Below the pieces are notes generated by a model that was not told where the DNA came from, ran no database searches, and worked only from the letters and a program-made list of their open reading frames with translations. From an uncultured Erwinia sp. (GTDB lineage Bacteria; Pseudomonadota; Gammaproteobacteria; Enterobacterales; Enterobacteriaceae), in the NCBI GenBank assembly GCA_946221915.1, contig CAMIKG010000080.1, positions 1-18,982 on the forward strand: a stretch of DNA of 18,982 bases, written 5' to 3'. Shown piece after piece: positions 1-8,100 of this stretch (its first letter is position 1; every line of letters begins with the position of its first letter). The translations under genes were made by a program, and so were the position numbers.

Positions 1-1915
1 GGTCCATTCTTGCCGCGCGCCGCGCCGGGAAGTAACCAAACAGCACGCCAATCAGGCTGGAGCAGACAAAAGCAGCGATAATCGACGCCGGTGAGTAAAT
101 CATCGCAAAACTGCTGCCGCTTTGCGCCAGCAGCAGCCCCGGCAACAGCGCCAGCAGCACGCCAATCACCCCACCCGTCAGACACACCAGCACCGCTTCA
201 ATCAGGAACTGCTGCATAATATCGCTGGCGCGTGCGCCCACCGCCATACGTACGCCAATCTCGCGCGTACGTTCGGTAACCGACACCAGCATAATATTCA
301 TCACGCCGATACCGCCCACCAGCAGCGAAATCAGGGCGATTGCCGCCACCAGCAGCGTCATAGTGTTGGTGGTGCTTTCAATTGCCTCACGGATACTGTC
401 GGTGTTCATAATAAAGAAATCTTTGCTGCCGTGGCGCTGCGTTAACAGTTTTGTCACCCCCTGTTCAGCAACCCCCAAATCGATATCGTCTTTAATACGC
501 ACGGTAATGCCGCTCAGCCAGCTTTTGCCAATCATGCGCGTCATGGCGGTGGTGTAGGGCACCCAGATATTGAGGTTGCTGTCGCCGCCGAAGCTGGTCT
601 GGCGCGTGGCGACACCGACAATGCGCACCGGCAGATTACCCAGCATCAGCACCTGGCCGATGGGATTTTCACCGTGCGGGAACAGTTTTTTGCGCGTGTT
701 GTCGTCGATCACCCCTTCCTGGGCCAGCGTGTCAACGCTGGCGCGGGTGAAGGCCATCCCCTGTATCAGACGATAACCGCGCACGGCAAAAAACTGCTCA
801 CCGACGCCATTTACCGCTACATTCAGCGCCTGATTGCGGTATTTCAGCGTGACACTATTGCTGATCGTCGGCGTCACACTGTGTACATAGGGCTGTTGCG
901 CCAGCGCATCGGCATCGCTGGCGCGCAGCGTCTGGATGCGCGCCGAGTGCATATCGCCAAAATCCTCGCCGGGGAAAACATCCAGCGTGCTGGTGCCCAT
1001 CGCGCTGATATCCTCCAGTATTTTCTGCTGCGAACCTTTACCCAGTGCCACCACTGATACCACCGAGGCGATGCCGATGATGATGCCCAGCATGGTGAGA
1101 AAGGTACGCAGTCGTTGCGACAGCATCGACACCATCGCCATTTTAAATGCCTCGCTCAGGCGGTCACGCAGTGCACGCCATGGATGCGTGGTGGCGGGTG
1201 CGGAGGCGGGCAGACGCGCGCGCGCTGGCGCTTCAGCGTGGCGGGTATCGCTGACGATTTCGCCATCGTGGATTTCGATGATGCGGTCAGCATGACGGGC
1301 AATCTGCATATCGTGGGTGACGATCACCACCGTGTGTCCCTGCTGGTGCAGATCGCGCAGAATCGACATCACTTCTTCACCGCTGTGGCTGTCGAGCGCC
1401 CCCGTCGGTTCATCGGCGAGGATCACTTCACCGCCGTTAATCAGGGCGCGGGCGATGCTGACGCGCTGCTGCTGGCCGCCGGACAACTGCCCCGGGCGAT
1501 AGTGCAGGCGCTCCCCCAGTCCCAGCCGGGTCAGCAGCGCAGTGGCGCGCTCACGGCGTTCGGCGTGACTTTTACCGGCATAAATCGCCGGGATTTCAGC
1601 GTTGCCCAGCGCAGTCAGCTCACTCAGCAGATGGTAGCGCTGGAAGATAAAGCCGAAATGCTCACGGCGCAGCTGCGCCAGCGCGTCGCTGTCCAGCTGC
1701 GAAATGGATTTTCCCGCCACCTGATAATCGCCGCTGCTGGCTTTATCCAGGCAGCCGAGCAGATTCATCAGCGTCGATTTGCCCGAACCGGAAGCGCCGA
1801 CAATCGCCACAAATTCACCGGCGTCAATCGCCAGATTGATCTTTTTCAGCACGCTGACGCGCTGTTCACCGCTGATAAATTCGCGGTTAATGCCACTGAG
1901 CTGCAGAAGCGCCAT
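1..1915 (-). CDS. macB: MacB-type ABC exporter (ATPase plus permease), 3' end cut by window edge
   Basis: Inner-membrane half of a MacA-MacB-TolC type tripartite pump; by family it powers export of macrolides, lipopeptides or enterotoxin-like substrates. I translated the reverse strand from ATG at 1915: 638 codons are present and the frame is open to base 1, so only about ten residues of a usual ~648-residue MacB are missing. The N-terminal nucleotide-binding domain shows Walker A GASGSGKST near residue 40, signature LSGGQ at 144-148, Walker B VILADEPTGALD near 164, and the switch His 201. A first membrane segment lies near 270-290, followed by a large periplasmic domain, then three C-terminal helices with the family motif around MNIMLVSVTERTREIGVRMA. 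The start codon lies 3 bp beyond the macA stop, so the two genes are probably translationally coupled. The substrate cannot be told from sequence. Confidence 0.95.
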   Translation of the reverse strand, partial: MALLQLSGINREFISGEQRVSVLKKINLAIDAGEFVAIVGASGSGKSTLMNLLGCLDKASSGDYQVAGKSISQLDSDALAQLRREHFGFIFQRYHLLSELTALGNAEIPAIYAGKSHAERRERATALLTRLGLGERLHYRPGQLSGGQQQRVSIARALINGGEVILADEPTGALDSHSGEEVMSILRDLHQQGHTVVIVTHDMQIARHADRIIEIHDGEIVSDTRHAEAPARARLPASAPATTHPWRALRDRLSEAFKMAMVSMLSQRLRTFLTMLGIIIGIASVVSVVALGKGSQQKILEDISAMGTSTLDVFPGEDFGDMHSARIQTLRASDADALAQQPYVHSVTPTISNSVTLKYRNQALNVAVNGVGEQFFAVRGYRLIQGMAFTRASVDTLAQEGVIDDNTRKKLFPHGENPIGQVLMLGNLPVRIVGVATRQTSFGGDSNLNIWVPYTTAMTRMIGKSWLSGITVRIKDDIDLGVAEQGVTKLLTQRHGSKDFFIMNTDSIREAIESTTNTMTLLVAAIALISLLVGGIGVMNIMLVSVTERTREIGVRMAVGARASDIMQQFLIEAVLVCLTGGVIGVLLALLPGLLLAQSGSSFAMIYSPASIIAAFVCSSLIGVLFGYFPARRAARMD

Positions 1916-1918
1916 GCG

Positions 1919-3115
1919 TTACATCCCCACTGGCGGGCCAGGGTGACGATCGCCCGGCGCGGCGCCCTGACTGATAATCACCCGTTCGCCTGCTTTCAGC
2001 CCGTGGGTAATTTGCGCCTCAATGTTGTTATTGATGCCCACCTGTACTTCACGGCGCTGGACGCGCTGCTGCTCATCCACCACCTGCACGCTGGTGCGGC
2101 CATCAAAGGTATCAAGCGCCGTGGAAGGGATCACAATCGCGTCTGGCTGCTCGCCAAGCACGATATGCACTTCAGCGGTCATGGAAATACGCAGCGTATG
2201 CTCCGGGTTGGCGACATCAAACAGGCCGTAGTAGTAGATGGCTTCGCTGGTTGATGATGTGCTGGAGGTGGTGGTCATCATACTGGTGCTGTCGGTATTG
2301 ATGGAGTCGGGCGCCGGTTCGATAGCGCGCAGCGTGGCGCTGTAGCGCTTATTCGGCTGACCGAGAATGGTGAACCACACTTTCATCCCAGGTTTGACGT
2401 TCACCACGTCCGCCTCGGAAATCTGCGCTTTTACCGTCATGGTATCGAGATTGGCCACTTTGATAATCGTTGGCGCGCTCTGCACTGCATTGACCGTCTG
2501 GCCCTCTTCCACCGGAATCGACACCACGGTGCCATCCATCGGTGAGGAAATTTGCGTATAACCCAGGTTCACTTTGCTGGTATCAAGATGGATTTGCGCC
2601 TGCACAATCTGGGCGTCGAGCGCCCTGATTTCTGCGCTGGTGCTGTTGAGGTCCGCCAGGGCGGCATCGTAATCGGCTTTTGCCGTCAGGTTCTTCGCCA
2701 GCATTGCCTGCTGGCGGGAAAATGCTGCGCGCTGGTTAGCCTGCACCGCCAGTTTTGCCGCGCGCTGCGCCTGCACGTTTTCCAGCGCGGCTTCGGCATT
2801 TTTCAGCTCGTTTTGCTGCGTCATACTGTCGATTTCGGCAATCAGCTGCCCTTGCTTAATCGGCTCGCCGAGCGTCACCAGCAGCGACTTAATCTGGCCC
2901 GACACCTGTGCGCCGACGCTCACCTGTTTGCTGGCGGTAATTTTGCCATCAGCCAGTACCGTTTGCTGCAGGTCGCGCTGTTCAGCAACTGCAGTAATAT
3001 AATCAGGTTTTTGTTCATTTTTATGCAGCATGGCCCAGCCAGTCATGACGATTGCTGCCACAATAATAAGAGTGATTACAATCCAGCGCTTGCCTGACGA
3101 ATGGCGTAATTCCAT
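1919..3115 (-). CDS. macA: MacA-type periplasmic adaptor (membrane fusion protein)
   Basis: Adaptor that links MacB to a TolC-type outer-membrane channel and stimulates the MacB ATPase (family knowledge). 398 residues against about 371 for E. coli MacA. Residues 11-29 form an N-terminal membrane anchor; the lipoyl-like domain begins near VSVGAQVSGQI (66-75); a coiled-coil hairpin runs about 98-180; the second lipoyl half is YTQISSPMDGTVVSI (186-200); beta-barrel and membrane-proximal domains follow. A Ser/Thr/Met-rich stretch at about 271-291 sits in the barrel region where E. coli MacA is shorter, and explains part of the extra length. The ATG at 3115 is preceded by AAGGAA, a plausible ribosome site. 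First gene of the macAB operon, divergent from a two-component system that is a natural candidate regulator. The partner TolC homologue is not in the window. Confidence 0.95.
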   Translation of the reverse strand: MELRHSSGKRWIVITLIIVAAIVMTGWAMLHKNEQKPDYITAVAEQRDLQQTVLADGKITASKQVSVGAQVSGQIKSLLVTLGEPIKQGQLIAEIDSMTQQNELKNAEAALENVQAQRAAKLAVQANQRAAFSRQQAMLAKNLTAKADYDAALADLNSTSAEIRALDAQIVQAQIHLDTSKVNLGYTQISSPMDGTVVSIPVEEGQTVNAVQSAPTIIKVANLDTMTVKAQISEADVVNVKPGMKVWFTILGQPNKRYSATLRAIEPAPDSINTDSTSMMTTTSSTSSTSEAIYYYGLFDVANPEHTLRISMTAEVHIVLGEQPDAIVIPSTALDTFDGRTSVQVVDEQQRVQRREVQVGINNNIEAQITHGLKAGERVIISQGAAPGDRHPGPPVGM

Positions 3116-3177
3116 AGCAAAACAATTCCTTAACCCGGGTACTTACCGACATAACGTGAAATTTTACGCTAAAAAAG

Positions 3178-3208
3178 TTAAACCCGCGCTCAAACCTGTG
3201 CTGTTTGA
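3178..3208. promoter_or_regulatory. Candidate operator: direct and inverted heptamers between macA and the two-component genes
   Basis: In the 173-bp divergent spacer (3116-3288), TTAAACC (3178-3184) and TCAAACC (3190-3196) form a direct repeat with a 12-bp period. TCAAAC (3190-3195) is also mirrored by GTTTGA (3203-3208). OmpR-family regulators typically bind tandem direct repeats with a period near one helical turn, so this is a reasonable binding site for the adjacent regulator or for another family member such as PhoP (whose usual period is 11). The position would allow control of both directions. No convincing sigma-70 promoter pair was found on the macA side, which fits an activator-dependent promoter. 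Function is inferred. Confidence 0.4.
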
Positions 3209-3210
3209 CT

Positions 3211-3226
3211 GTAAGGATTGAGTAAA
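3211..3226 (+). promoter_or_regulatory. CpxR-box-like half-site pair upstream of the response regulator
   Basis: GTAAG (3211-3215) and GTAAA (3222-3226) are spaced 6 bp apart. The CpxR box is usually described as two GTAAA half-sites about 5 bp apart, and the neighbouring regulator is CpxR-like, so self-regulation or CpxR cross-control is possible. The match is short and could be chance. The sequence TTGACT at 3205-3210 could be a -35 element, but no good -10 lies at normal spacing. Confidence 0.25.
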
Positions 3227-3288
3227 ATCAGCTGCTAAAGCATCAGTCGCAGGTGAAAATAGCGGCAATGATCACCGAGAGAACCACA

Positions 3289-3969
3289 ATGAAAATTTTA
3301 TTAGTCGATGACGATCTTGAATTAGGCACCATGCTCAGCCAGTACCTGATTGGTGAGGGCTTTGACGCGTCGCTGGTATTGACCGGCAAAGCAGGCGTGG
3401 AAGGTGCACTTTCCGGTGAATACACCGCGATGATCCTTGATATTATGCTGCCGGATATGAGCGGCATTGATGTACTGCGTCAGGTGCGGCAGAACAGCCG
3501 TCTGCCGGTGATTATGCTGACGGCGAAAGGGGATAATATTGACCGCGTGATTGGCCTCGAAATGGGCGCCGATGACTATATGCCGAAACCGTGCTACCCG
3601 CGTGAGCTGGTCGCGCGTTTGCGTGCGGTGTTGCGTCGCTTTGAAGAGCAGGCGCCCGCGCCAGAGAAGAAAGATCTGATCACCTGGGGCGATCTTACGC
3701 TGAACCCGGCGACACGTATCAGCGAGTGGAAAAACCAGCCGTTCGATTTGACTGCTTCCGAATTTAACCTGCTCGATCTGCTGCTGCGTTCGCCGGATCG
3801 CGTGGTGTCGAAAGATGAGCTCTCCGAAAAAGGACTGGGACGTCCCCGTGAAGCCTATGACCGCAGCGTGGATGTGCATATCAGTAATATCCGCCAGAAA
3901 CTCTCGCAGCTGACCGGCGACCGTATCAATATTGAGACGGTACGCAGCATCGGGTATCGCATTCGATGA
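3289..3969 (+). CDS. OmpR/CpxR-type response regulator
   Basis: DNA-binding partner of the kinase encoded just downstream. 226 residues from ATG 3289. The receiver domain has the acidic pocket DDD at 7-9, phospho-acceptor Asp51 in LDIMLP, Thr78 and Lys100. A winged-helix C-terminal domain follows from about 125, ending in the typical ETVRSIGYRIR. Overall it resembles CpxR (for example VIMLTAKGDNIDRVIGLEMG), but CpxR proper is normally encoded with cpxA elsewhere, so this is a paralogue and I give no symbol. The residue after the conserved KP is Cys101, where Phe is more usual. The frame is open upstream to a GTG at 3253, but the GAGAG before ATG 3289 and the domain start favour 3289. It shares a divergent control region with macAB and probably regulates it (inference from position). 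Confidence 0.92.
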   Translation: MKILLVDDDLELGTMLSQYLIGEGFDASLVLTGKAGVEGALSGEYTAMILDIMLPDMSGIDVLRQVRQNSRLPVIMLTAKGDNIDRVIGLEMGADDYMPKPCYPRELVARLRAVLRRFEEQAPAPEKKDLITWGDLTLNPATRISEWKNQPFDLTASEFNLLDLLLRSPDRVVSKDELSEKGLGRPREAYDRSVDVHISNIRQKLSQLTGDRINIETVRSIGYRIR

Positions 3970-5318
3970 AGAGCCGGTTCCGCGGGCGTTTGTTCTGGAA
4001 GATTTTGTTTGGTTTCTGGCTGGTGTTTCTGGTGATCAGCCAGCTGTTATGGCTCGGTTTTACCCTGCGTGGCGATCATCATGAACCACCGGAAAACATC
4101 ACGGTGCGGCGTATCGTCAACCTGCAGATGACCTCTGCGGTGTCGGTATTGCAGCGCGGCGGCTTGCCCGCGTTAAACGATATGATGGCTGACTGGTCGC
4201 CTGGCGACCGGCGCTTCTTCTCGGTGGTGGCGATGTCGATGCCACCGCAGGAAAAATCGCGCCGGGAGCTGGATCGTGTGCCGCCGCGCGGTGAGTTCCC
4301 CCGGGAAGTGATTGAGTGGGTGACGGGGGCGGATGGTCAGCAGTATATGCTGCGTTACGATGTGAATGGCCTGCGCGAAGACAGCGCGATGGGCCACCCG
4401 CCACGGAATTTCCTGAACATCCCGGAACCGATGCTGATTTTTGCCGGTGCGGCAGGGTTACTGTTCAGCCTGTTGCTGGCCTGGAACCTGACGCGGCCGA
4501 TGCGCCAGCTGCGTGAGGGTTTCGCCCGCGTCTCCAAAGGCGATCTTTCGGTGCGTCTCTATCCGGTGATGCGTCGCCGTCACGACGAACTCTCCATCGT
4601 TGCCAGCGATTTCGATGCCATGGTGGAACGTCTCTCGGTGCTGGTGCGCGCCCGCGAAGAGCTGCTGCATGATGTCTCCCATGAGCTGCGTTCGCCGCTG
4701 GCGCGTCTGCAGCTGGCGACCGGCCTGGCACGCCAGACGCCTGAATCGGTGGACAGTTCGCTGGATCGTATCGATGAAGAGGCGCGACGGCTGGACAAGA
4801 TGATTGGCGAACTGCTGACGCTGTCGCGGGCGGAAAATGACAGTATGCCCGACGAGCAGTATTTCGATTTGCGCGGTCTGCTGGAAGTGGTGGTCAACGA
4901 TGCGCGCTATGAAGCGCAGGTGCCGGGGGTGGAGATTGAATTTGAGGTGGGCAACCACACTGACTTCACCGTGAAAGGCAATGCCGAGCTGATACGCCGC
5001 GCGGTGGAGAATGTGGTGCGGAATGCACTGCGTTTCTCGCTGCAGGGGCAAAAAGTAAGAGTCGATTTGCGCAAGGAAAACAACTGGCTGGCGATTTGCG
5101 TCAGCGATCAGGGGCCGGGCGTCGATGCAGAAAAACTCTCCAGCATTTTCGATCCGTTCGTGCGCGTGAACTCGCCATTAATGGGTAAAGGCTACGGCCT
5201 GGGCCTGTCGATTGTGCGTAAGGTGGTGCTGGCGCACAGTGGTGAAGTGCAGGCGGTGAATGGCAAACAGGGCGGTCTGGAACTGACGATCCGCCTGCCG
5301 CACTGGGCGGTGAAATAG
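3966..5318 (+). CDS. CpxA-like sensor histidine kinase
   Basis: 450-residue membrane kinase that should phosphorylate the preceding regulator; its ATG overlaps that gene's TGA (ATGA), implying coupled translation. Two membrane segments, about 13-33 and 156-176, flank a periplasmic sensor of about 120 residues (34-155) rich in Pro, Arg and Met, for which I recognise no domain. HAMP follows (about 177-230). The H-box SHELRSPLARL carries His239. The ATPase domain has an N-box (ENVVRNALRFS), G1 DQGPGV, F-box FDPFVR and G2 GYGLGLSIV, so all catalytic motifs look intact. The His-Glu-Leu-Arg-Ser-Pro-Leu H-box and cytoplasmic half are CpxA-like, while the periplasmic domain is what would set its signal. 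By context, the stimulus could be envelope stress or a MacAB substrate; this is inference. Confidence 0.92.
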   Translation: MKSRFRGRLFWKILFGFWLVFLVISQLLWLGFTLRGDHHEPPENITVRRIVNLQMTSAVSVLQRGGLPALNDMMADWSPGDRRFFSVVAMSMPPQEKSRRELDRVPPRGEFPREVIEWVTGADGQQYMLRYDVNGLREDSAMGHPPRNFLNIPEPMLIFAGAAGLLFSLLLAWNLTRPMRQLREGFARVSKGDLSVRLYPVMRRRHDELSIVASDFDAMVERLSVLVRAREELLHDVSHELRSPLARLQLATGLARQTPESVDSSLDRIDEEARRLDKMIGELLTLSRAENDSMPDEQYFDLRGLLEVVVNDARYEAQVPGVEIEFEVGNHTDFTVKGNAELIRRAVENVVRNALRFSLQGQKVRVDLRKENNWLAICVSDQGPGVDAEKLSSIFDPFVRVNSPLMGKGYGLGLSIVRKVVLAHSGEVQAVNGKQGGLELTIRLPHWAVK

Positions 5319-5326
5319 CAGCAATA

Positions 5327-5352
5327 AAAACGGCGCCATCTGGCGCCGTTTT
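5327..5352. terminator. Bidirectional intrinsic terminator between the kinase gene and crr
   Basis: The stem CGGCGCC/GGCGCCG with a four-base loop ATCT is flanked by A-tract and T-tract on both sides. It can end the rightward two-component transcript (9 bp after its stop) and the leftward pts transcript (about 17 bp after crr). Confidence 0.88.
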
Positions 5353-5369
5353 ACTGATAACGTTTGACG

Positions 5370-5873
5370 TTATTTTTTGATACGGATGATTGGCGTTTCA
5401 CCCACGGTCACGCTGCCACTCAGTTTGATCAGCTCTTTGATCTCATCCATGTTAGAGATCACCACTGGCGTCAGCGTAGATTTCGCTTTCTCTTCCAGCA
5501 GAGGCAGATCGAACTCGATGACCACGTCACCTTTCTTCACTTTCTGACCTTCTTCAGCGATGCGTTTAAAGCCTTCGCCTTTCAGTTCAACCGTATCGAT
5601 ACCGAAGTGGACAAACAGCTCAATGCCGTTGTCAGATTCGATAGAAAATGCATGGTTAGTTTCAAAGATTTTACCAATGGTGCCATCAACCGGAGCCACC
5701 ATTTTGTTGCCTGCTGGTTTGATGGCGATACCGTCGCCAACAATTTTCTCAGCAAAAACGACATCTGGCACATCTTCGATATTGACGATTTCACCGGACA
5801 GCGGCGCAACGATTTCGATGGTGCCGGTTGCAGCGTCTGATTTGTCGCCAAACAGTTTAGAAAACAAACCCAT
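5370..5873 (-). CDS. crr: PTS glucose-specific EIIA component (EIIA-Glc)
   Basis: Soluble phosphocarrier that takes phosphate from HPr and passes it to EIIB of glucose-type transporters. By family knowledge it also governs inducer exclusion and adenylate cyclase activation. 167 residues (E. coli 169). The two active-site histidines are His74 (ETNHAFS) and His89 (LFVHFGID), the latter being the phosphorylated one. The membrane-binding amphipathic N-terminus MGLFSKLFGD is present, with a linker slightly different from E. coli. AGGAG stands 7-8 bases before the ATG. Third gene of ptsHI-crr, 42 bp after ptsI. In E. coli crr also has promoters inside ptsI; I did not identify any here. Confidence 0.98.
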   Translation of the reverse strand: MGLFSKLFGDKSDAATGTIEIVAPLSGEIVNIEDVPDVVFAEKIVGDGIAIKPAGNKMVAPVDGTIGKIFETNHAFSIESDNGIELFVHFGIDTVELKGEGFKRIAEEGQKVKKGDVVIEFDLPLLEEKAKSTLTPVVISNMDEIKELIKLSGSVTVGETPIIRIKK

Positions 5874-5915
5874 GATCTTCTCCTAAGCAGTAAATTGGGC
5901 CAGCATCTCGCGGAA

Positions 5916-7643
5916 TCAGCAGAGTGTTTTTTCTTCAATGAACTTGTTGACCAGGTTCATCAACTCTTCCGCAGTCGGTTGAGCCAGAGCCTGCTCTGCT
6001 AATGCCTTCGCATCTTCATAATTCGTATTACGAATAATTTTCTTGATGCGTGGGATAGAAATGGCACTCATGCTGAATTCATCCAGCCCCATTCCCAATA
6101 ACAGTAGTGTAGCACGTTCATCACCCGCCAGCTCACCACACATGCCAGTCCATTTGCCTTCAGCATGAGAAGCATCAATAACTTGCTTGATCAGGCCAAG
6201 GACAGAAGGCGTCATTGGGTTGTAGAGGTGGGAAATCAGATCATTGCCACGATCAACCGCCAGAGTATACTGCGTCAGGTCGTTTGTCCCAATACTAAAG
6301 AAATCAACTTCTTTAGCCAGATGACGGGCGATGACGGCAGATGCTGGTGTTTCCACCATAATACCGACTTCAATCGTTTCGTCGAAGGCTTTGCCTTCTT
6401 CACGCAGCTGCGCTTTCAGCAGTTCCAGTTCGCCTTTCAGAGTACGCACTTCTTCCACTGAAATGATCATTGGGAACATGATACGCAGTTTGCCGAACGA
6501 CGATGCACGCAGAATGGCGCGCAGCTGTGCATGCAGAATTTCTTTGCGATCCATGGCGATACGGATAGCACGCCAGCCGAGGAACGGGTTCTCTTCTTTT
6601 GGCAGGTTCATGTACGGCAGATCTTTATCGCCGCCGATGTCCATGGTACGGACGATAACAGCCTGAGAGCCCATGCCTTCCGCGACGGCTTTGTAAGCCT
6701 GGAACTGCTCTTCTTCGGTGGGCAGCGCATCACGGTCCATAAACAGGAATTCGGTGCGGTACAGGCCGACACCTTCCGCGCCGTTGCGCTCTGCACCCGC
6801 GATATCGCGCACGGTGCCGATGTTGGCGCACACTTCTACCTGGTGTCCATCCAGCGTGATGGCAGGCAGGTCTTTCAGTTTCGCCAGTTCGTTTTTCTCG
6901 CTGACGTACTGGTGGTGTACCGCTTTCAGTTCTTCGATAACGTCAGCGGTTGGGTTAACGTAGATCTTGTTGTTAACACCATCGAGAATCAGGTAGTCGT
7001 CGTTCTTCACGCGAGTGGTGACGTCGCCGGTGCCAACGATGGCTGGCAGTTCCAGAGAACGCGCCATGATAGAGGTGTGAGAAGTACGGCCACCAAGGTC
7101 GGTGATAAAGCCGAGGACTTTCTTCAGGTTCAGCTGAGCGGTTTCTGACGGGGTCAGATCTTTTGCCACCAGCAGCACTTCGTCCTGGATCGCGCTCAGG
7201 TCAACGATATGCAGGCCGAGGATGTTTTGCAGCAGGCGTTTACCGATGTCACGTACGTCAGCCGCACGCTCTTTCAGGTATTCGTCATCCAGCTCTTCCA
7301 GCGCTTTCGCCTGGCCTTCAATGACCGAGTGCGCTGCGGCATCGGCCGATACGTGCTCATCTTTGATCAGGGCTATGATTTCCTGCTCCAGCTCTTCGTC
7401 TTCCAGCAACATAATGTGGCCTTCGAAGATCGCCTCTTTCTCTTCACCGAATGTTTCGCCGGCTTTGATCTTGATTGCTTCGAGCTGCGCAGCGGCTTTG
7501 CTGCGACCATCCAGGAAGCGCTGGACTTCCTGCTCAACGTCATCCGCAGTGATTTTTTTGCGGTTGATGACGATTTCATCTTCCTTCAGAAGAAGCGCCT
7601 TGCCGAAAGCGATACCTGGTGATGCTAAAATGCCTGAAATCAT
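5916..7643 (-). CDS. ptsI: PTS Enzyme I (phosphoenolpyruvate-protein phosphotransferase)
   Basis: Cytoplasmic enzyme that autophosphorylates from phosphoenolpyruvate and transfers the phosphate to HPr, the first step for all PTS sugars. 575 residues, the same length as E. coli Enzyme I, and alignable from memory without gaps. The phosphohistidine is His189 in GGRTSHTSIMARS. The PEP-binding TIM-barrel half contains GVGLYRTEFLFMDRD and FSIGTNDLTQYTLAVDR, with catalytic Cys502 in GMCGELAGDE. The C-terminus EEKTLC is typical. Its ribosome site is GGTAAGG before ATG 7643. The 162-bp gap from ptsH is much longer than the few tens of bases I recall in E. coli and holds a palindrome (separate entry). 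Confidence 0.98.
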   Translation of the reverse strand: MISGILASPGIAFGKALLLKEDEIVINRKKITADDVEQEVQRFLDGRSKAAAQLEAIKIKAGETFGEEKEAIFEGHIMLLEDEELEQEIIALIKDEHVSADAAAHSVIEGQAKALEELDDEYLKERAADVRDIGKRLLQNILGLHIVDLSAIQDEVLLVAKDLTPSETAQLNLKKVLGFITDLGGRTSHTSIMARSLELPAIVGTGDVTTRVKNDDYLILDGVNNKIYVNPTADVIEELKAVHHQYVSEKNELAKLKDLPAITLDGHQVEVCANIGTVRDIAGAERNGAEGVGLYRTEFLFMDRDALPTEEEQFQAYKAVAEGMGSQAVIVRTMDIGGDKDLPYMNLPKEENPFLGWRAIRIAMDRKEILHAQLRAILRASSFGKLRIMFPMIISVEEVRTLKGELELLKAQLREEGKAFDETIEVGIMVETPASAVIARHLAKEVDFFSIGTNDLTQYTLAVDRGNDLISHLYNPMTPSVLGLIKQVIDASHAEGKWTGMCGELAGDERATLLLLGMGLDEFSMSAISIPRIKKIIRNTNYEDAKALAEQALAQPTAEELMNLVNKFIEEKTLC

Positions 7644-7724
7644 AACCTTACCTTTTTATAACGATGGCTCATTAGGCGACGTAGCGCGCTGCCAGTGTTG
7701 CAAACACCACTTTACGGATGCAAC

Positions 7725-7747
7725 ATCGCGGACATAATGTCCGCGAT
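7725..7747. repeat. Perfect palindrome in the ptsH-ptsI spacer
   Basis: ATCGCGGACAT (7725-7735), one central base, then ATGTCCGCGAT (7737-7747). The perfect 11-bp arms would form a strong hairpin in the ptsH-ptsI mRNA. TGCAAAC (7699-7705) and GTTTGCA (7754-7760) provide a further outer pairing of 7 bp, and GTGTT-TGC-AACAC can form a competing small hairpin on the ptsI side. No T-run follows on the operon strand, so it is not an ordinary intrinsic terminator. It may adjust HPr/Enzyme I stoichiometry through RNA processing or stability, or be a scattered intergenic repeat. Confidence 0.85.
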
Positions 7748-7805
7748 CAAAATGTTTGCACTCAGTTCTGCCTGATGAAACAGTTTATCTGGACGACGGC
7801 CCGAA

Positions 7806-8063
7806 TTATTCGAGTTCAGCCATCAGCTTAACCAGATGCTCAACGGCCTGTTGCTCATCTTCGCCTTCAGCGGACAGAGTCACTACGGTGCCCTGGGTCA
7901 GACCCAGGGTCTGCAGCTTGAACAGGCTTTTCGCACTGGCGGATTTGCCGTTAGAAGTAACAGTGATTTCAGAAGAGAAGCCTTTTGCTTCTTTAACAAA
8001 CTGAGCAGCAGGGCGGGTGTGCAGACCATTTGGTGCGGTAATCGTGACTTCTTGCTGGAACAT
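7806..8063 (-). CDS. ptsH: HPr phosphocarrier protein
   Basis: Small cytoplasmic carrier that moves phosphate from Enzyme I to the sugar-specific EIIA domains. 85 residues, the standard length. His15 lies in PNGLHTRPAAQFV and is the phosphorylation site; Ser46 in ASAKSLFKLQT occupies the regulatory-serine position known from Gram-positive HPr, which is not normally used in enterics. The ribosome site GGGGA precedes ATG 8063 within a leader (AAGTTGGGGAAA) that matches the E. coli ptsH leader I recall. First gene of the operon, transcribed from CRP/Cra-controlled promoters in the 531-bp spacer toward cysK. Confidence 0.98.
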   Translation of the reverse strand: MFQQEVTITAPNGLHTRPAAQFVKEAKGFSSEITVTSNGKSASAKSLFKLQTLGLTQGTVVTLSAEGEDEQQAVEHLVKLMAELE

Positions 8064-8100
8064 TATGTTTCCCCAACTTAATTGGTTTGGTGTTGTGGAT

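Noticed and set aside
1115..2254. Long forward-strand open frame (379 codons) opposite macB and macA
   Set aside because: It is the antisense shadow of two clear reverse-strand genes; its His/Arg/Ala-rich translation matches no family and it straddles the macA-macB junction.
3253..3288. N-terminal extension of the response regulator from a GTG
   Set aside because: The receiver domain begins at MKILLVDDD; ATG 3289 has a ribosome site and the extension has no family support.
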